Shown here piece by piece: positions 15,769 through 25,540 of a stretch of 64,000 bases of DNA. The number at the start of each line of letters is the position of its first letter. The stretch's first letter is position 1. Position numbers and translations under genes: made by a program. The notes beneath the pieces were generated by a model. The model ran no database searches. It saw only the letters and a list, made by a program, of their open reading frames with translations, and was not told the DNA's origin. The stretch comes from Candidatus Cryptoclostridium obscurum (GTDB lineage Bacteria > Bacillota > Dehalobacteriia > UBA7702): the NCBI GenBank assembly GCA_904420535.1, contig CAJFVQ010000027.1, positions 1-64,000 on the forward strand. Direction: 5' to 3'.

Positions 15769-16471
15769 ATTCTTCCTCCAGCCGTGGGAGCACTATGGGA
15801 ACCGACTGATCCAAAACGATGTGCTCCGGTGTTACTTTCGTATCGTAAGCCAAAACCTTAACGCCGTGAGATGCAGCAGCGGAAAGAGCCTCACTGAACT
15901 TCCGATCTCGTTCGGTAAAAGGAGTAAAGGCTTTGACGCCTTTCATTTGTATCACAAATAGAACATATGCACCGAAACCTTCGGAAGCGGCTTGTTGCAA
16001 TTCTGCGAGATGACGTGCTCCCCGTTCTGTGGGAGCATCGGGAAATTTCGCCACGCCGTCGATTTCCAAAGTGACGCCTTTGACTTCCATATAGCAAAGT
16101 TTTCCGTCCTGTTGAAACCGGAAATCAAAGCGGGAAGAACCATATGGTTTTTCTCGTACAATTTCAGCAGCGCCAATCAGCTCTTTCACTCTGCCTTTCA
16201 TCAACGCTTCTTCTGCCAAACGATTTGCTCCGGCGGAATCAATATGAATCAGCATATCGCCTTTGTACGCTTCGTAGAGAGTATAAGGATACTTTCTTCC
16301 CGATTTCTCGGAACGGCTTAAGTACACTCTTGTACCGGGAACAAAGATTTCACGGCAACGTCCCGTATTAGGAACATGAACCTTTTCTTCTTTACCATCG
16401 ATCTCCACGCGGGCAACAAAACGGTTGATACGCTCCAGGAAAACAGCTTCGATACGATTTTGGTATTCCAT
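15755..16471 (-). CDS. sfsA: SfsA family DNA/RNA nuclease-like protein
   Basis: 238 residues, the normal length. Seen: a basic OB-like N-terminal part with FVARVEIDGKEEKVHVPNTGRC, DFRFQQDGKLCYMEVKGVTLE (PD-(D/E)XK nuclease-like core) and FPDAPTERGARHL. SfsA was first named as a sugar-fermentation regulator but carries a nuclease fold and nucleic acid binding. It is the first gene of a minus-strand run with larA and the methyltransferase, divergent from the germination operon. Confidence 0.93.
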   Translation of the reverse strand: MEYQNRIEAVFLERINRFVARVEIDGKEEKVHVPNTGRCREIFVPGTRVYLSRSEKSGRKYPYTLYEAYKGDMLIHIDSAGANRLAEEALMKGRVKELIGAAEIVREKPYGSSRFDFRFQQDGKLCYMEVKGVTLEIDGVAKFPDAPTERGARHLAELQQAASEGFGAYVLFVIQMKGVKAFTPFTERDRKFSEALSAAASHGVKVLAYDTKVTPEHIVLDQSVPIVLPRLEEEYDKN

Positions 16472-16528
16472 CTTATAATTTCATTCTTTCCTGTTTATAC
16501 TAACCTCACGAAGAAATGAGGTGATGTT

Positions 16529-17974
16529 GTGAAAATCAGCAATGACTTCGATAAAAACATGGCATTTTTAAAAGAAGCCGCTGCCGACTCTCCTGATTAT
16601 ATCATAATTGAGCGCAAACTGAAAGACGGAACACGATTTCTTCTTTGTTATATTGACAATATGATCAACAGCGACATCCTGAACATTCGGCTTCTTCCTG
16701 CGATTATGGGGTTTACCGGTGAAAATTTTGATTTTCGGCGCATCCCTGCTTCGCCGATTAGAGAGGTTTTATCCTTGGATGAAGGATTGACCGGCGTTGC
16801 CACCGGCGGCGTTTTCTTTCTTATAGAAGGTCATATGAAAGGATTTCAGGTCCGTATCGAACGGTGGGTCGGCAGGACACCGGATAAACCGGAAAATGAA
16901 AAGAGTGTCCAAGGGAGTCGTGACAGCTTTGTCGAAAACCTCCGCACCAACTTGGCAATCCTGCGTACCAAAATCGCCAATTACAATTTGCGATTTGAAC
17001 AACACGATATCGGAAGTACTACAAAACAACAGCTAATGATCACCTATATTCATGGTTTGGCCGATGAAGACATGTTGGAACGTCTGCGCAAACGCATCGA
17101 CGCATTGAATTTTGACGGTTTTCTCAGTAGCTCCTATGTCGCGCAAATGATCGCAGATCAGAAGCGTTCTCCCTTTCCCCAATGGATCATTACAGAGCGT
17201 ACCGATAAAGCTCAAGCCGCTTTATTAGAGGGACGAATCATTATACTACTTACGGGATCACCCAATGCGTTGATCCTTCCTGTTTCATTTTGGAGTTTTT
17301 TTCAAACCATGGACGACTTTACGTTTCACCCTTGGACCGGAAGCCTTTTAGGATTCTTTCGTTTTTTGGGAATGTTTTTATCTCTTTTTCTGCCGGCCCT
17401 TTATATTGCCGTATTATCATATCACTACTATATTGTGCCGCTCAATCTTTTGTCAACATTGGCGGCTTCTCGATCTATGGTAATCTTCTCTCCGCTGGTT
17501 GAAGCCATTATCATGGAATTTCTTTTCGAAATCATACGTGAAGCTTCGGTCCGTCTCCCCTCATTCATTGGTACTACCATCGGCATTGTCGGCGGTATTA
17601 TCATTGGACAAACCGCCGTGGAAGCGGGAATCGTCAGCAATCTCATGGTTATTGTCGTATCCATTACAGCCATCGCCGGATTCTTGATTCCCGACCAATA
17701 TATGGCACAGACACTGCGTTTTACTCGATATATTATGATGCTTTTTGCGGGATTCTTTGGATTTGCAGGCTTGATTATCGGCGCAAGCTTATTGTTCATC
17801 CATTTATTGAATCTTCGTTCACTGGATCGTCCTTATCTTTCACCTCTTTTCCCAACACACAGAAAAAATCTATCCAATACTGTTATCCGTATGCCATTTA
17901 AACTTCTCAGAACACGACCGAATCAGGCAAAACCCATCGATCAAGTGAGGGGGAAACGCAATGGGAAAAAATAA
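16529..17974 (+). CDS. gerKA: spore germination receptor subunit A (GerAA/GerKA family)
   Basis: 481 residues from a GTG at 16529 with GAGGTGA just upstream. The protein sits in the inner spore membrane and forms part of the nutrient receptor. Seen: a soluble N-terminal region (about 1-240) with DYIIIERKLKDGTRFLLCYID and RRIPASPIREVLS, then membrane segments around SLLGFFRFLGMFLSLFLPAL, and the conserved REASVRLPSFIGTTIGIVGG. First gene of a tight A-B-C operon. A weak sigma-G-like pair (TTATA, 18 bases, TATACTA) lies in the 16.47-16.51 kb gap; this is only suggestive. Confidence 0.95.
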   Translation: MKISNDFDKNMAFLKEAAADSPDYIIIERKLKDGTRFLLCYIDNMINSDILNIRLLPAIMGFTGENFDFRRIPASPIREVLSLDEGLTGVATGGVFFLIEGHMKGFQVRIERWVGRTPDKPENEKSVQGSRDSFVENLRTNLAILRTKIANYNLRFEQHDIGSTTKQQLMITYIHGLADEDMLERLRKRIDALNFDGFLSSSYVAQMIADQKRSPFPQWIITERTDKAQAALLEGRIIILLTGSPNALILPVSFWSFFQTMDDFTFHPWTGSLLGFFRFLGMFLSLFLPALYIAVLSYHYYIVPLNLLSTLAASRSMVIFSPLVEAIIMEFLFEIIREASVRLPSFIGTTIGIVGGIIIGQTAVEAGIVSNLMVIVVSITAIAGFLIPDQYMAQTLRFTRYIMMLFAGFFGFAGLIIGASLLFIHLLNLRSLDRPYLSPLFPTHRKNLSNTVIRMPFKLLRTRPNQAKPIDQVRGKRNGKK

Positions 17975-19043
17975 TTTAACACCGTCGCAACTTACTGCAT
18001 TTTTTCTCGCATCAATGGTTGCTCCAGCGCTCATTAATCTATCTGCCCTTTTCTTTGCCGCGATGGGACGCGGCAGTTGGATCGGGATTCTCGCCATATC
18101 GGTCGCATCCCTTTTCCTTCTACTGTTGTTTTATGCCATTATAAAAAAAGCTGGATTCCCATCGGTCCATATGGTTTGGCAAGAACTTTTGGGAAATCGC
18201 CTCGGCAAAGCTGTTTGTTTTCTGCTTTCTCTCTACTTATTATTTTTGGCGACAATCGTATTGAGATCTTTTATCTATGCCATCAATGTCTATTACTTAC
18301 CGCACACTCCAATGGTGATTGTGGCAGCATTGCTGATTCTTCCCCCCATCGCCATCGCCTATTTCGGCGCGAGATCCATGGGACATGCCTCCCAGTTCAT
18401 CTACTTTTTTATATTGATCTTTTTTGCTTTTTTAATTATCGCAAAGAAAAACTACCAAGTTAGTTCTATCTTCCCCCTACTGGAAGCGGATCCGCAAATC
18501 ATTGTTAAAAATCTGCTTCCCCTTTGTTTTACCTCCTGTACTCTATTTGGTTGTTTTTATCTTTTTCCGCTCACGACCAACAGGAAGCGGATTCCCCACA
18601 GTATTTTCGCTTATTCCGTCATAGGAGTTTTTGTGCTGTTGGCATCTTATTGTATCGGCCTCGCCTATTTCGGCGATATCTTTTCTAAAATGAGCTTGCC
18701 GTTTTATCATATCGACACAACTCATAAAGGCCGGATCTTGGAACGACTTGATATTCTTTATATGATGATTGTATTGCCATTATTTGGCCTGTACTTATCA
18801 TTCTGGTTTAGCCAACTCATAGAATCGCAACGTCAAATTTTTCCAACATTTGCAGAACAGCATAACGGCTGGATTACGGTAATTTGGGCTTTGGCTGTTG
18901 TCGTTCTTTCTGTTTATCCTTCCTTGGATCACGGTATTTGGCCCATTTACAGCATGAGTAATACCATCAATCTCATTGCTGCGGGAATTTTATCCATATC
19001 TTATCTGATTTACATCCTCAAAAGGAGGCGCAAATTTTCTTGA
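17961..19043 (+). CDS. gerKB: spore germination receptor subunit B (GerAB/GerKB permease-like)
   Basis: 360 residues, ten-segment membrane protein of the APC-like GerAB family that binds germinant amino acids or passes ions. It begins 14 bases inside gerKA, with a GTGAGGGGG site in the overlap. Seen: N-terminal LTPSQLTAFFLASMVAPAL, repeated hydrophobic segments, and the C-terminal GILSISYLIYILKRRRKF with a basic tail. Its stop overlaps the gerKC start codon (TTGA). Confidence 0.93.
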   Translation: MGKNNLTPSQLTAFFLASMVAPALINLSALFFAAMGRGSWIGILAISVASLFLLLLFYAIIKKAGFPSVHMVWQELLGNRLGKAVCFLLSLYLLFLATIVLRSFIYAINVYYLPHTPMVIVAALLILPPIAIAYFGARSMGHASQFIYFFILIFFAFLIIAKKNYQVSSIFPLLEADPQIIVKNLLPLCFTSCTLFGCFYLFPLTTNRKRIPHSIFAYSVIGVFVLLASYCIGLAYFGDIFSKMSLPFYHIDTTHKGRILERLDILYMMIVLPLFGLYLSFWFSQLIESQRQIFPTFAEQHNGWITVIWALAVVVLSVYPSLDHGIWPIYSMSNTINLIAAGILSISYLIYILKRRRKFS

Positions 19044-20146
19044 AAAAATTTTTTGCCATTGCCATATTACCCGCGGTGATAATATCATTTTCAGGCTGCT
19101 GGGATCAGAACTTATTTGAAGGTACCGCCATGGTATTGAGTGCCGGAATTGATACAGTCGAAGGAAATGAAGGCAGTGAATATGAATTTACCTTTGCCTA
19201 CGGGCAACCACAGAATTCCCAAGGGGAACTCCTGACCACATCTGCAGAAAGTTCCGTAATGGAAGAGGCGCTCCAATCTGCCAATGATACCATGGAGCGA
19301 CCTCTTGTCATTGAAAAATTGCAAAATATTATAATCTCTGAAGATGCCGCAAAAGAAGGTGCCATTGGCAATGGAGGAACTTATTATCTCGGGGAAACCA
19401 GCCGTTTTCTAGCCGATTACGTTATTTCTGAAAGCGATGCATCCGCCGTATTTGAAGCTGTTATGGCCATGGAAATGGGAGATAGTGCATTTTCTTACAT
19501 CGACAATCTGTTAACCACCTCGTCACAAAAAGGCTATTGCCCCAATGTATCACTCCATGATTATAATTTGGACTACATCAAAAACGGTATTGATGCAATA
19601 TTTCCTCTCATTACAGTAGAAGAAGAAAAAGTCACTGTATCGGGTACGGCATTATTTCATGATGAAAAAATGGTAGGAAAATTCAATCAACAAGAAACAA
19701 TGTACTTACTCATGCTGCTGGCTATGAATGAAAACACTGATTATACTATCAATATTCCCATTACCAATGAAAACCAAGCAACCGAAGCAACACTGCATAT
19801 CAACAGAGTCAAAAGTAACCAAAAGCCATCCATTCACGATGGTCAACTCACCATAAAATATGATATCAAGCTTTACGGCTATTTTGATGAATTGGAAAGA
19901 ACCCGTCTCATCAATGATTTCTCCCAAAAAGAAATCGACAAGGCCGCGGAACAACATATTTCAGAAAATCTTGTATCAATAGCAAATACACTATCCCAAC
20001 TGCCATGTGATCCCTTTGCTATAGAAGATCAAATTCGCGGATATTATCCTGATTTCTACAAAACACATAATTTTGACGAAGTTTACGCAAATGCAGAATT
20101 TCAGATCACAGTGGAAGCTATCATTACGAACGAGGGCAAAACATAA
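19040..20146 (+). CDS. gerKC: spore germination lipoprotein subunit C (GerAC/GerKC)
   Basis: 368 residues from a TTG that shares bases with the gerKB stop. The signal peptide ends in the lipobox SFSGCWD, so the protein is lipid anchored. Typical Ger(x)C features are the WDQNLFEGTAMVLSAGID start and the GTALFHDEKMVGKF segment in the middle domain. It completes the receptor with the A and B subunits. A terminator follows at 20187. Confidence 0.94.
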   Translation: MKKFFAIAILPAVIISFSGCWDQNLFEGTAMVLSAGIDTVEGNEGSEYEFTFAYGQPQNSQGELLTTSAESSVMEEALQSANDTMERPLVIEKLQNIIISEDAAKEGAIGNGGTYYLGETSRFLADYVISESDASAVFEAVMAMEMGDSAFSYIDNLLTTSSQKGYCPNVSLHDYNLDYIKNGIDAIFPLITVEEEKVTVSGTALFHDEKMVGKFNQQETMYLLMLLAMNENTDYTINIPITNENQATEATLHINRVKSNQKPSIHDGQLTIKYDIKLYGYFDELERTRLINDFSQKEIDKAAEQHISENLVSIANTLSQLPCDPFAIEDQIRGYYPDFYKTHNFDEVYANAEFQITVEAIITNEGKT

Positions 20147-20186
20147 TCACATTTTCATTAACTCTTAAAAATACAAGTGCCAATAA

Positions 20187-20213
20187 AAAAGAGCGAGTAC
20201 AACTCGCTCTTTT
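20187..20213. terminator. bidirectional terminator between gerKC and ftsZ
   Basis: GAGCGAGT and ACTCGCTC arms with a 3-base loop, extended by A and T runs on both sides. Shared by two converging genes. Confidence 0.9.
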
Positions 20214-20241
20214 CAACATATATTCCAATGATTTCGTCAGA

Positions 20242-21309
20242 TTAATCTCTTCTGCGTAAAAAAGCAGGAATGCTGAGATCCTCCATTTCAAAATCGCTGA
20301 AACTGGAAGATTTGGACTCTTCTTCTTTTTCTTCTTTTACCGATGTGTTGCCATCGAAACCGGTGGCAATTACAATCACGCGAACCTCGTCGTCAAGGGA
20401 TTCATCAACTGCAGCACCAAAAATAATATTAGCGTCTTTGTCAGCAGCTTGTTCCACAATCTTCGCAGCTTCGTTCACCTCAAAAAGGCTCATATTAGGT
20501 GAACCAGTAATATTCAAAATAACCCCTTGAGCACCATTAATGGAAGAAGATTCCAACAAAGGACTGGAAATTGCAGCATTGGCAGCATCCACCGAGCGAT
20601 TTTCCCCACGGGCAATGCCAATTCCCATGAGGGCGGAACCGGCATCTTTCATCACAGATTTTACATCGTTAAAGTCGAGATTGATTAAGGCAGGCATACC
20701 AATCAGATCTGTAATGCTCTGGATCCCTTGATGGAGAATGTCATTTACAATGCCAAAACTTTCCGTCATCGGCGTACGACTATCAATAATTTGCAGCAAT
20801 TTATCATTGGGAATGGTAATTAAGGCATCGACCTGATCTTTCAGTTCCGCAATCCCATATTCAGCCTGTTGGGCACGGCGTCTACCCTCAAAGCTAAAAG
20901 GACGAGTTACAACACCCACGGTAAGAGCGCCCAATTCTCTGGCAACGGAAGCGACGATGGGAGCCGCACCGGTACCAGTACCGCCGCCCATACCGGCAGT
21001 GACAAAAACCATATCAGAACCGGCCAAAATTTCTTTCAAATCTTCTCTGCTTTCTTCGGCGGATTTACGTCCCATTTCAGGATTGCCGCCGGAACCTAAC
21101 CCCCTGGTTAGTTTTGCACCGATTTGCAATTTCTCACCTGCCAGAGATTTTTTCAAAACCTGCAAGTCCGTGTTAATGGCAATAAACTCAACACCATTTA
21201 CATCGTTGTTAATCATGTGGTCAATTGCATTGTTACCGCCGCCGCCGACACCAACCACTCTGATCTTCGCGAACTGATCATATTCCATGTCTTCAAATTC
21301 CAATGCCAT
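20242..21309 (-). CDS. ftsZ: cell division protein FtsZ
   Basis: 355 residues from the ATG at 21309, which has GGGAGG 7 bases ahead; the longer reading to 21369 lacks a site. FtsZ polymerises with GTP into the division ring. Seen: [15 protein letters not shown], the tubulin signature [21 protein letters not shown], the T7 region [15 protein letters not shown], a short acidic linker and the conserved tail [11 protein letters not shown] that binds FtsA/SepF/ZapA-type partners. It lies downstream of divIB with a 160-base gap, as in many dcw clusters, but the rest of that cluster is absent here. Confidence 0.98.
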   Translation of the reverse strand: MALEFEDMEYDQFAKIRVVGVGGGGNNAIDHMINNDVNGVEFIAINTDLQVLKKSLAGEKLQIGAKLTRGLGSGGNPEMGRKSAEESREDLKEILAGSDMVFVTAGMGGGTGTGAAPIVASVARELGALTVGVVTRPFSFEGRRRAQQAEYGIAELKDQVDALITIPNDKLLQIIDSRTPMTESFGIVNDILHQGIQSITDLIGMPALINLDFNDVKSVMKDAGSALMGIGIARGENRSVDAANAAISSPLLESSSINGAQGVILNITGSPNMSLFEVNEAAKIVEQAADKDANIIFGAAVDESLDDEVRVIVIATGFDGNTSVKEEKEEESKSSSFSDFEMEDLSIPAFLRRRD

Positions 21310-21469
21310 GCCATTTCCTCCCTTATATACTAACGTATGAATTTCGGTATTATCAAATAATTTAATCATCTTCTACAAAAAAATGTAGATACCTGCTTGA
21401 ATTATAACTTTTTTTTCAAAAAATGTCAATTCTTCCACAAGGTTTCATTGATGGTTTTTTCATCTTATT

Positions 21470-22405
21470 TCACATGCCGTCACCTGCCTCGGAAGTATCT
21501 TCTTTCGGTGCAACGTTGCTATTTCCATTATCTGTATTTTCTTGTGTATTCTCTTGATTTTGTTGTCCCGCAGAAGCTTCCAGATCATACCCTCCAATGA
21601 CAGGTTTCCGCAACGAAGAGACATCCATATATTCCACTTGCGGCAAATCCGCAGCCGGAATCTCGTCCAAAAGATCTTCAATCAAATGACGTTTCTTTAA
21701 TAAATCCTTCGCTTCGCCTAAACGCAATTCCATCGTATCCAGTGTCATCACAATGCCATGATCCGAGGAAACGGAAAGCTCTCGTGGCCGTTCTCGCATA
21801 AAATCGGCAAATACCGCGGCGGCGGCCAAAAGATCCGCAGCGTCTTGGGAATCAAGACGCATCCCCACACAAAGAAATCTCGGCAACTCAATGCTGCGAA
21901 TCAAAGGCAAGTAATCATTATATTCCTCCCGTTTCTCCATGAGATTTCCATTCTCATCCACGAGATAATACCCTTCGTCTTCTTGATACAACCACGCCAC
22001 TGCTTCTTTTTCTTCCACTTGAATTAAAATCTTGTGAAAAGGCCGCGTTTTTATATCAACAGATTTCACCATGGCATGAAGCGCTACTTTTTCTTCGGCT
22101 TTCTCTCGATCCACATCGAAAAGATTACCGCCGGTAGTAATTCCCGAAAGCGTGATGATATCTTCGTCGGATATTCTTTGATTTCCCTCCACTTCGATGT
22201 TTTCTACGGTAAAGGCGCTGCTATTGAGAAAAAAATAAACGCCAAGACAGAGAATTATCAGAAGAATTACTTTCCAGATCCAGCTGTTTTTTTTGCGCTT
22301 ATGCCTTTGTTTTCTTTTGCGCAATTCTCCCCGACTGCCATTGTTGCGGGAAGGAAGATTGTTTCTTCGCGTCCTCCCGCTGCGGGAGGATCTGCTCACA
22401 GCCAT
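21470..22405 (-). CDS. divIB: cell division protein DivIB/FtsQ
   Basis: 311 residues. A strongly basic cytoplasmic head (SRSSRSGRTRRNN, RKRKQRHKRKK), a single membrane segment VILLIILCLGVYFFL, then the POTRA-type domain beginning FTVENIEVEGNQRISDEDI, and a C-terminal Gln/Asn-rich low-complexity tail. This arrangement is that of FtsQ/DivIB, part of the FtsQLB divisome complex. ftsZ follows on the same strand. Confidence 0.88.
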   Translation of the reverse strand: MAVSRSSRSGRTRRNNLPSRNNGSRGELRKRKQRHKRKKNSWIWKVILLIILCLGVYFFLNSSAFTVENIEVEGNQRISDEDIITLSGITTGGNLFDVDREKAEEKVALHAMVKSVDIKTRPFHKILIQVEEKEAVAWLYQEDEGYYLVDENGNLMEKREEYNDYLPLIRSIELPRFLCVGMRLDSQDAADLLAAAAVFADFMRERPRELSVSSDHGIVMTLDTMELRLGEAKDLLKKRHLIEDLLDEIPAADLPQVEYMDVSSLRKPVIGGYDLEASAGQQNQENTQENTDNGNSNVAPKEDTSEAGDGM

Positions 22406-22560
22406 GCGTAACTTCTCCTTTCAACTCACTATCTGTATTATTATAGTTGTTTTAAGCGCCAAGGTAAAGAGAAAATTTGCTTTTTTCTCAAAAAAACAGA
22501 ATTCATCCAAAATAGCAACAAAAAAACAACGTAAATTACACAATAGAACTGAAAAATTAT

Positions 22561-22589
22561 TTGGAAAATGAGAAATATCCTGTTATAAT
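22561..22589 (+). promoter_or_regulatory. promoter of the GNAT acetyltransferase gene
   Basis: TTGGAA (22561-22566), 17-base spacer, TATAAT (22584-22589), 31 bases ahead of the ATG at 22621. Confidence 0.75.
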
Positions 22590-22620
22590 AAACAACATAA
22601 AATCAAGCGAGAGGAATCCA

Positions 22621-23106
22621 ATGGAAATATATTTGGCTGATAAAAATGATTATCCCCTTGTCAAACATATTGTATATCATACCATCGAAACAATTTATCC
22701 CAATTACTACCCTCAAGGGGCTGTCCAGTATTTTCTTGCGCTTCATCATGGCAATGCCCTCCGCCAAGCCCTGGCTCAAGGCGAAGTTTATCTTTTAAAG
22801 TTCCAGAAACAATGGGTGGCTACTGCCAGCATAAACGGGAATGCCATCAGTCGTCTTTTCGTTTTGCCTCAATTCCAGGGAATGGGATGCGGAACCCGCC
22901 TAATGGACGAGATGGAATCTTTCATTTTTTCGGAATATGATATGATTACCTTATCCTCTTCCTGGCCGGCCTATCAAATGTATTTGAATCGAGGCTATTC
23001 CCCCGTTTCCTATCACCAGATCATAACCGACAACGGCCATGTTCTTTGTTACCAACAAATGGAAAAATACGCTGACAAGGATCCACCAAAAAGTTGCGTT
23101 GATTGA
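22621..23106 (+). CDS. GNAT family N-acetyltransferase
   Basis: 161 residues from the ATG at 22621 (GAGAGGA upstream); a longer reading would begin before the promoter. Seen: the acetyl-CoA binding run LFVLPQFQGMGCGTRLMDEM (motif A, QxxGxG) and a C-terminal YLNRGY segment. The acceptor substrate is unknown. It is a single-gene transcript with its own promoter and the terminator at 23134. Confidence 0.85.
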   Translation: MEIYLADKNDYPLVKHIVYHTIETIYPNYYPQGAVQYFLALHHGNALRQALAQGEVYLLKFQKQWVATASINGNAISRLFVLPQFQGMGCGTRLMDEMESFIFSEYDMITLSSSWPAYQMYLNRGYSPVSYHQIITDNGHVLCYQQMEKYADKDPPKSCVD

Positions 23107-23133
23107 TGGCTGTCCCTGTTCTTTGGCTACAAA

Positions 23134-23167
23134 AATAACGGTATATGGATTTCCATATACCGTTATT
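23134..23167. terminator. terminator after the GNAT gene
   Basis: AATAACGGTATATGGA and TCCATATACCGTTATT form a perfect 16-bp stem with TT between; a run of T/C follows. Confidence 0.85.
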
Positions 23168-23244
23168 CTTTCCGAATTTTTTGAGAAATGGTATTTCCCC
23201 GAGAAAGCCTGTGGAAAATCATCATAGGATTATCATTCTTCCAT

Positions 23245-23472
23245 TCAGGATTCGTCGGTCTTTTGACGTTTTTCTGCTGCCATCAAATCTTTTTTCTTCT
23301 TTGTCAGCAGGCCTCCCATACGACCGGTTTCTTTGGCGCTAAGGCCGGCCCACCCCACTTCGCGAACCTTATCCAGAAGTCCCAGCTCTTCCGCAATTTC
23401 CAATTTCATGGCTTCGACATCGTCAGGAGTTTTTTTCATTTTACTTTTTCTTGATTTAGATATTTTTTCCAT
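23245..23472 (-). CDS. small acid-soluble spore protein, alpha/beta type
   Basis: 75 residues from the ATG at 23472 with GGAGGTG ahead. The protein binds and protects DNA in the spore core. Seen: MKLEIAEELGLLDKVREVGW, with the conserved EIA.E.G element containing the germination protease site, then GLSAKETGRMGGLLTKKKK, matching the second DNA-binding helix with its GxxGG. It is a somewhat divergent clostridial variant with a Lys-rich N-terminus. A sigma-G-like promoter at 23490-23519 supports forespore expression. Confidence 0.88.
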   Translation of the reverse strand: MEKISKSRKSKMKKTPDDVEAMKLEIAEELGLLDKVREVGWAGLSAKETGRMGGLLTKKKKDLMAAEKRQKTDES

Positions 23473-23489
23473 TTCTGCACCTCCAACCA

Positions 23490-23519
23490 TAATATGGCAC
23501 AAAAATGGCTAAAATATAC
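23490..23519 (-). promoter_or_regulatory. sigma-G-type promoter of the SASP gene
   Basis: Minus strand GTATA (23519-23515), 18-base spacer, CATATTA (23496-23490). Both halves fit the forespore sigma-G consensus (GHATR, CATWHTA), and the spacing is right. The ribosome site and ATG follow at once. Confidence 0.65.
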
Positions 23520-23533
23520 GGGTATTCGTTTTC

Positions 23534-24103
23534 TTATTTCTTCATTTGTTTGGCAACCTTTAGAACATTGGCAGCAAATGATTTAAAATTCTCCACTCCT
23601 TCGATATCCTCGGCAACTTCTCCCGGAAGGCGACCAAAGCCCATGTTCCAATATTTGGCACCGGGCACAATCATGCCGTTGATGAAGAAAAACATCAGCA
23701 TTTCCGACAAGGTGGCCGTATGGCCACCACGGCGTGCAACAGCAATAGGACCGCCAACTTTTCCGTCAAGAAACCGCTGGTTGGATAGATTTATCATCCC
23801 AAGACGCTGTAAAAAATTCATACAATCACCGCGAGCCGTGCCGAAATAAACCGGGGCGCCGATGATCATACCGTCGGCATTTTTAATGATCTCTGCCATT
23901 TCATTGACGCCGTCGTCAATGGCGCATTTTCCCGTTTTGTTACAAGCATTACAAGCCCGACAGGAAGCAATGGTTTTCCCCGCCAGAGAGTAAATTTCCG
24001 ATTCACCGCCATTTTCCTGAATTGTTTTGGCCATCTCTTCCATGGCAAGCATAGTGTTTCCCTTTTTCCTCGGGCTGGTGGATATACATATGATTTTCGT
24101 CAT
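23534..24103 (-). CDS. flavodoxin-like NAD(P)H-dependent FMN reductase
   Basis: 189 residues. Seen: the FMN phosphate loop CISTSPRKKGNTM at the N-terminus, a Cys-rich ASCRACNACNKTGKCAIDDG stretch typical of iron-sulfur flavoprotein relatives, and GAPVYFGTARGDCMNFLQRL. The Cys arrangement CxxCxxC-x5-C resembles the cluster motif of archaeal and clostridial iron-sulfur flavoproteins, so an Fe-S cluster is possible. The physiological electron partners are unknown. Monocistronic. Confidence 0.83.
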   Translation of the reverse strand: MTKIICISTSPRKKGNTMLAMEEMAKTIQENGGESEIYSLAGKTIASCRACNACNKTGKCAIDDGVNEMAEIIKNADGMIIGAPVYFGTARGDCMNFLQRLGMINLSNQRFLDGKVGGPIAVARRGGHTATLSEMLMFFFINGMIVPGAKYWNMGFGRLPGEVAEDIEGVENFKSFAANVLKVAKQMKK

Positions 24104-24231
24104 GATAAAAGCCTCCTGTTTCCCATCGCTGTCATTTTCCGTTGTGAAAATCCGCGATTCTTAATTCTGCATTTTATTTAATATATATTGTAGCATAATG
24201 AAATACAGAAGTCCATTGATGCTGATAAGAA

Positions 24232-24260
24232 TTGACTTTTACAGTCAAATTATATAAAAT
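24232..24260 (+). promoter_or_regulatory. promoter of tyrS
   Basis: TTGACT (24232-24237), 17-base spacer, TAAAAT (24255-24260), 53 bases before the tyrS ATG. The leader is too short for a T-box, and no T-box core is seen in the 24.10-24.31 kb gap. Confidence 0.55.
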
Positions 24261-24313
24261 AGATAAGTATAATAACTTTTTAAATGATATTAATAATTCT
24301 TGAGGTGAATGGC

Positions 24314-25540
24314 ATGAGCGTCTATGATATTCTCGAAGAAAGAGGATACATCGAACAAAATACCCACGAAGAGGAACTCAGAGAGTTGCTCGATAAAGAA
24401 AAGGTTACTTTTTATATCGGATTTGACCCCACAGCAGACAGCCTCCATGTCGGCCATTTCATTCAGGTTATGGTCATGATGCATATGCAAAAAGAAGGGC
24501 ATCGTCCCATTGCCTTGTTGGGCGGCGGTACCGGTATGGTAGGGGATCCCTCGGGCCGTACGGATATGCGCCAAATGCTTACGGTGGAAACCATTGACCA
24601 AAACTGTGCCAATTTCAAAGAACAGTTCTCCCGTTTTCTTGATTTCAGCGACGACAGGGCCATTTGTGTCAACAATGCCGATTGGCTGCGGGATTTGAAA
24701 TATGTTGACTTTTTAAGAGAAGTGGGAAGCCAATTCTCTGTCAACCGCATGTTGACCTTTGAGTGTTTCAAAAGCCGTTTGGAACGGGGCCTCTCTTTCT
24801 TGGAATTCAATTATATGCTGATGCAGAGTTATGATTTCTTGGAACTTTATAGGAGATACGGTTGCCAGCTACAGCTAGGTGGAAATGACCAGTGGTCCAA
24901 TATTTTAGGCGGCGTAGAATTGGTGCGCCGTTTGGATCAAGGACAAGCCTTTGGAATGACTTTCAAGCTTTTAACCACATCCGAAGGGAAAAAAATGGGG
25001 AAAACAGCCAAGGGTGCTTTATGGATTGATGAAAAGAAAACGACACCTTATGAATTTTACCATTATTGGCGGAATGTGGACGATGCCGATGTAGAAAACT
25101 GTTTGGCCCTTTTGACCTTCCTTCCCATGGAGGAAGTGCGCCGTTTAGGCGCTTTGCAGGATTCCAAGATCAACGAAGCCAAAGAGATCTTGGCTTACGA
25201 AGTGACAAAACTGGTCCATGGTGAAGAAAAAGCGAGCAAAGCCCAGGAAGCAGAACGCGCTCTTTTCGCCAAAGGCGGCAGCGGCGACAACATTCCCACC
25301 ATCGATATGAAAGCAGATGATTTCAAAGATGGTATGAACATCCTGGATATTTATATGAAATGCGGTCTTATCCCCTCCAAGGGTGAAGGACGCCGTCTGA
25401 TGCAGCAAGGCGGTATCAAGATGAAAGGCGAAACAATCAATGATTTTAACCGCATGATCACTTTGGAAGATTTTGAAGACGGGAAACTTTTATTGCAAAA
25501 AGGGAAAAAAGCTTTTAAGCAGATTAAAATAGACCAATGA
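24314..25540 (+). CDS. tyrS: tyrosyl-tRNA synthetase
   Basis: 408 residues from the ATG at 24314 with GAGGTGA 5 bases ahead. Seen: the class I HIGH-like signature [14 protein letters not shown], the tyrosine pocket [22 protein letters not shown], the KMSKS-like motif [11 protein letters not shown], and a C-terminal S4-like RNA-binding domain ([19 protein letters not shown]). It charges tRNA-Tyr. Its TGA overlaps the ATG of the next small gene (ATGA). Confidence 0.97.
   Translation: MSVYDILEERGYIEQNTHEEELRELLDKEKVTFYIGFDPTADSLHVGHFIQVMVMMHMQKEGHRPIALLGGGTGMVGDPSGRTDMRQMLTVETIDQNCANFKEQFSRFLDFSDDRAICVNNADWLRDLKYVDFLREVGSQFSVNRMLTFECFKSRLERGLSFLEFNYMLMQSYDFLELYRRYGCQLQLGGNDQWSNILGGVELVRRLDQGQAFGMTFKLLTTSEGKKMGKTAKGALWIDEKKTTPYEFYHYWRNVDDADVENCLALLTFLPMEEVRRLGALQDSKINEAKEILAYEVTKLVHGEEKASKAQEAERALFAKGGSGDNIPTIDMKADDFKDGMNILDIYMKCGLIPSKGEGRRLMQQGGIKMKGETINDFNRMITLEDFEDGKLLLQKGKKAFKQIKIDQ

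Noticed and set aside
24104-24313. T-box leader ahead of tyrS
   Set aside because: No TGGNACC core or terminator/antiterminator pair is visible, and the promoter lies only about 50 bases from the start.
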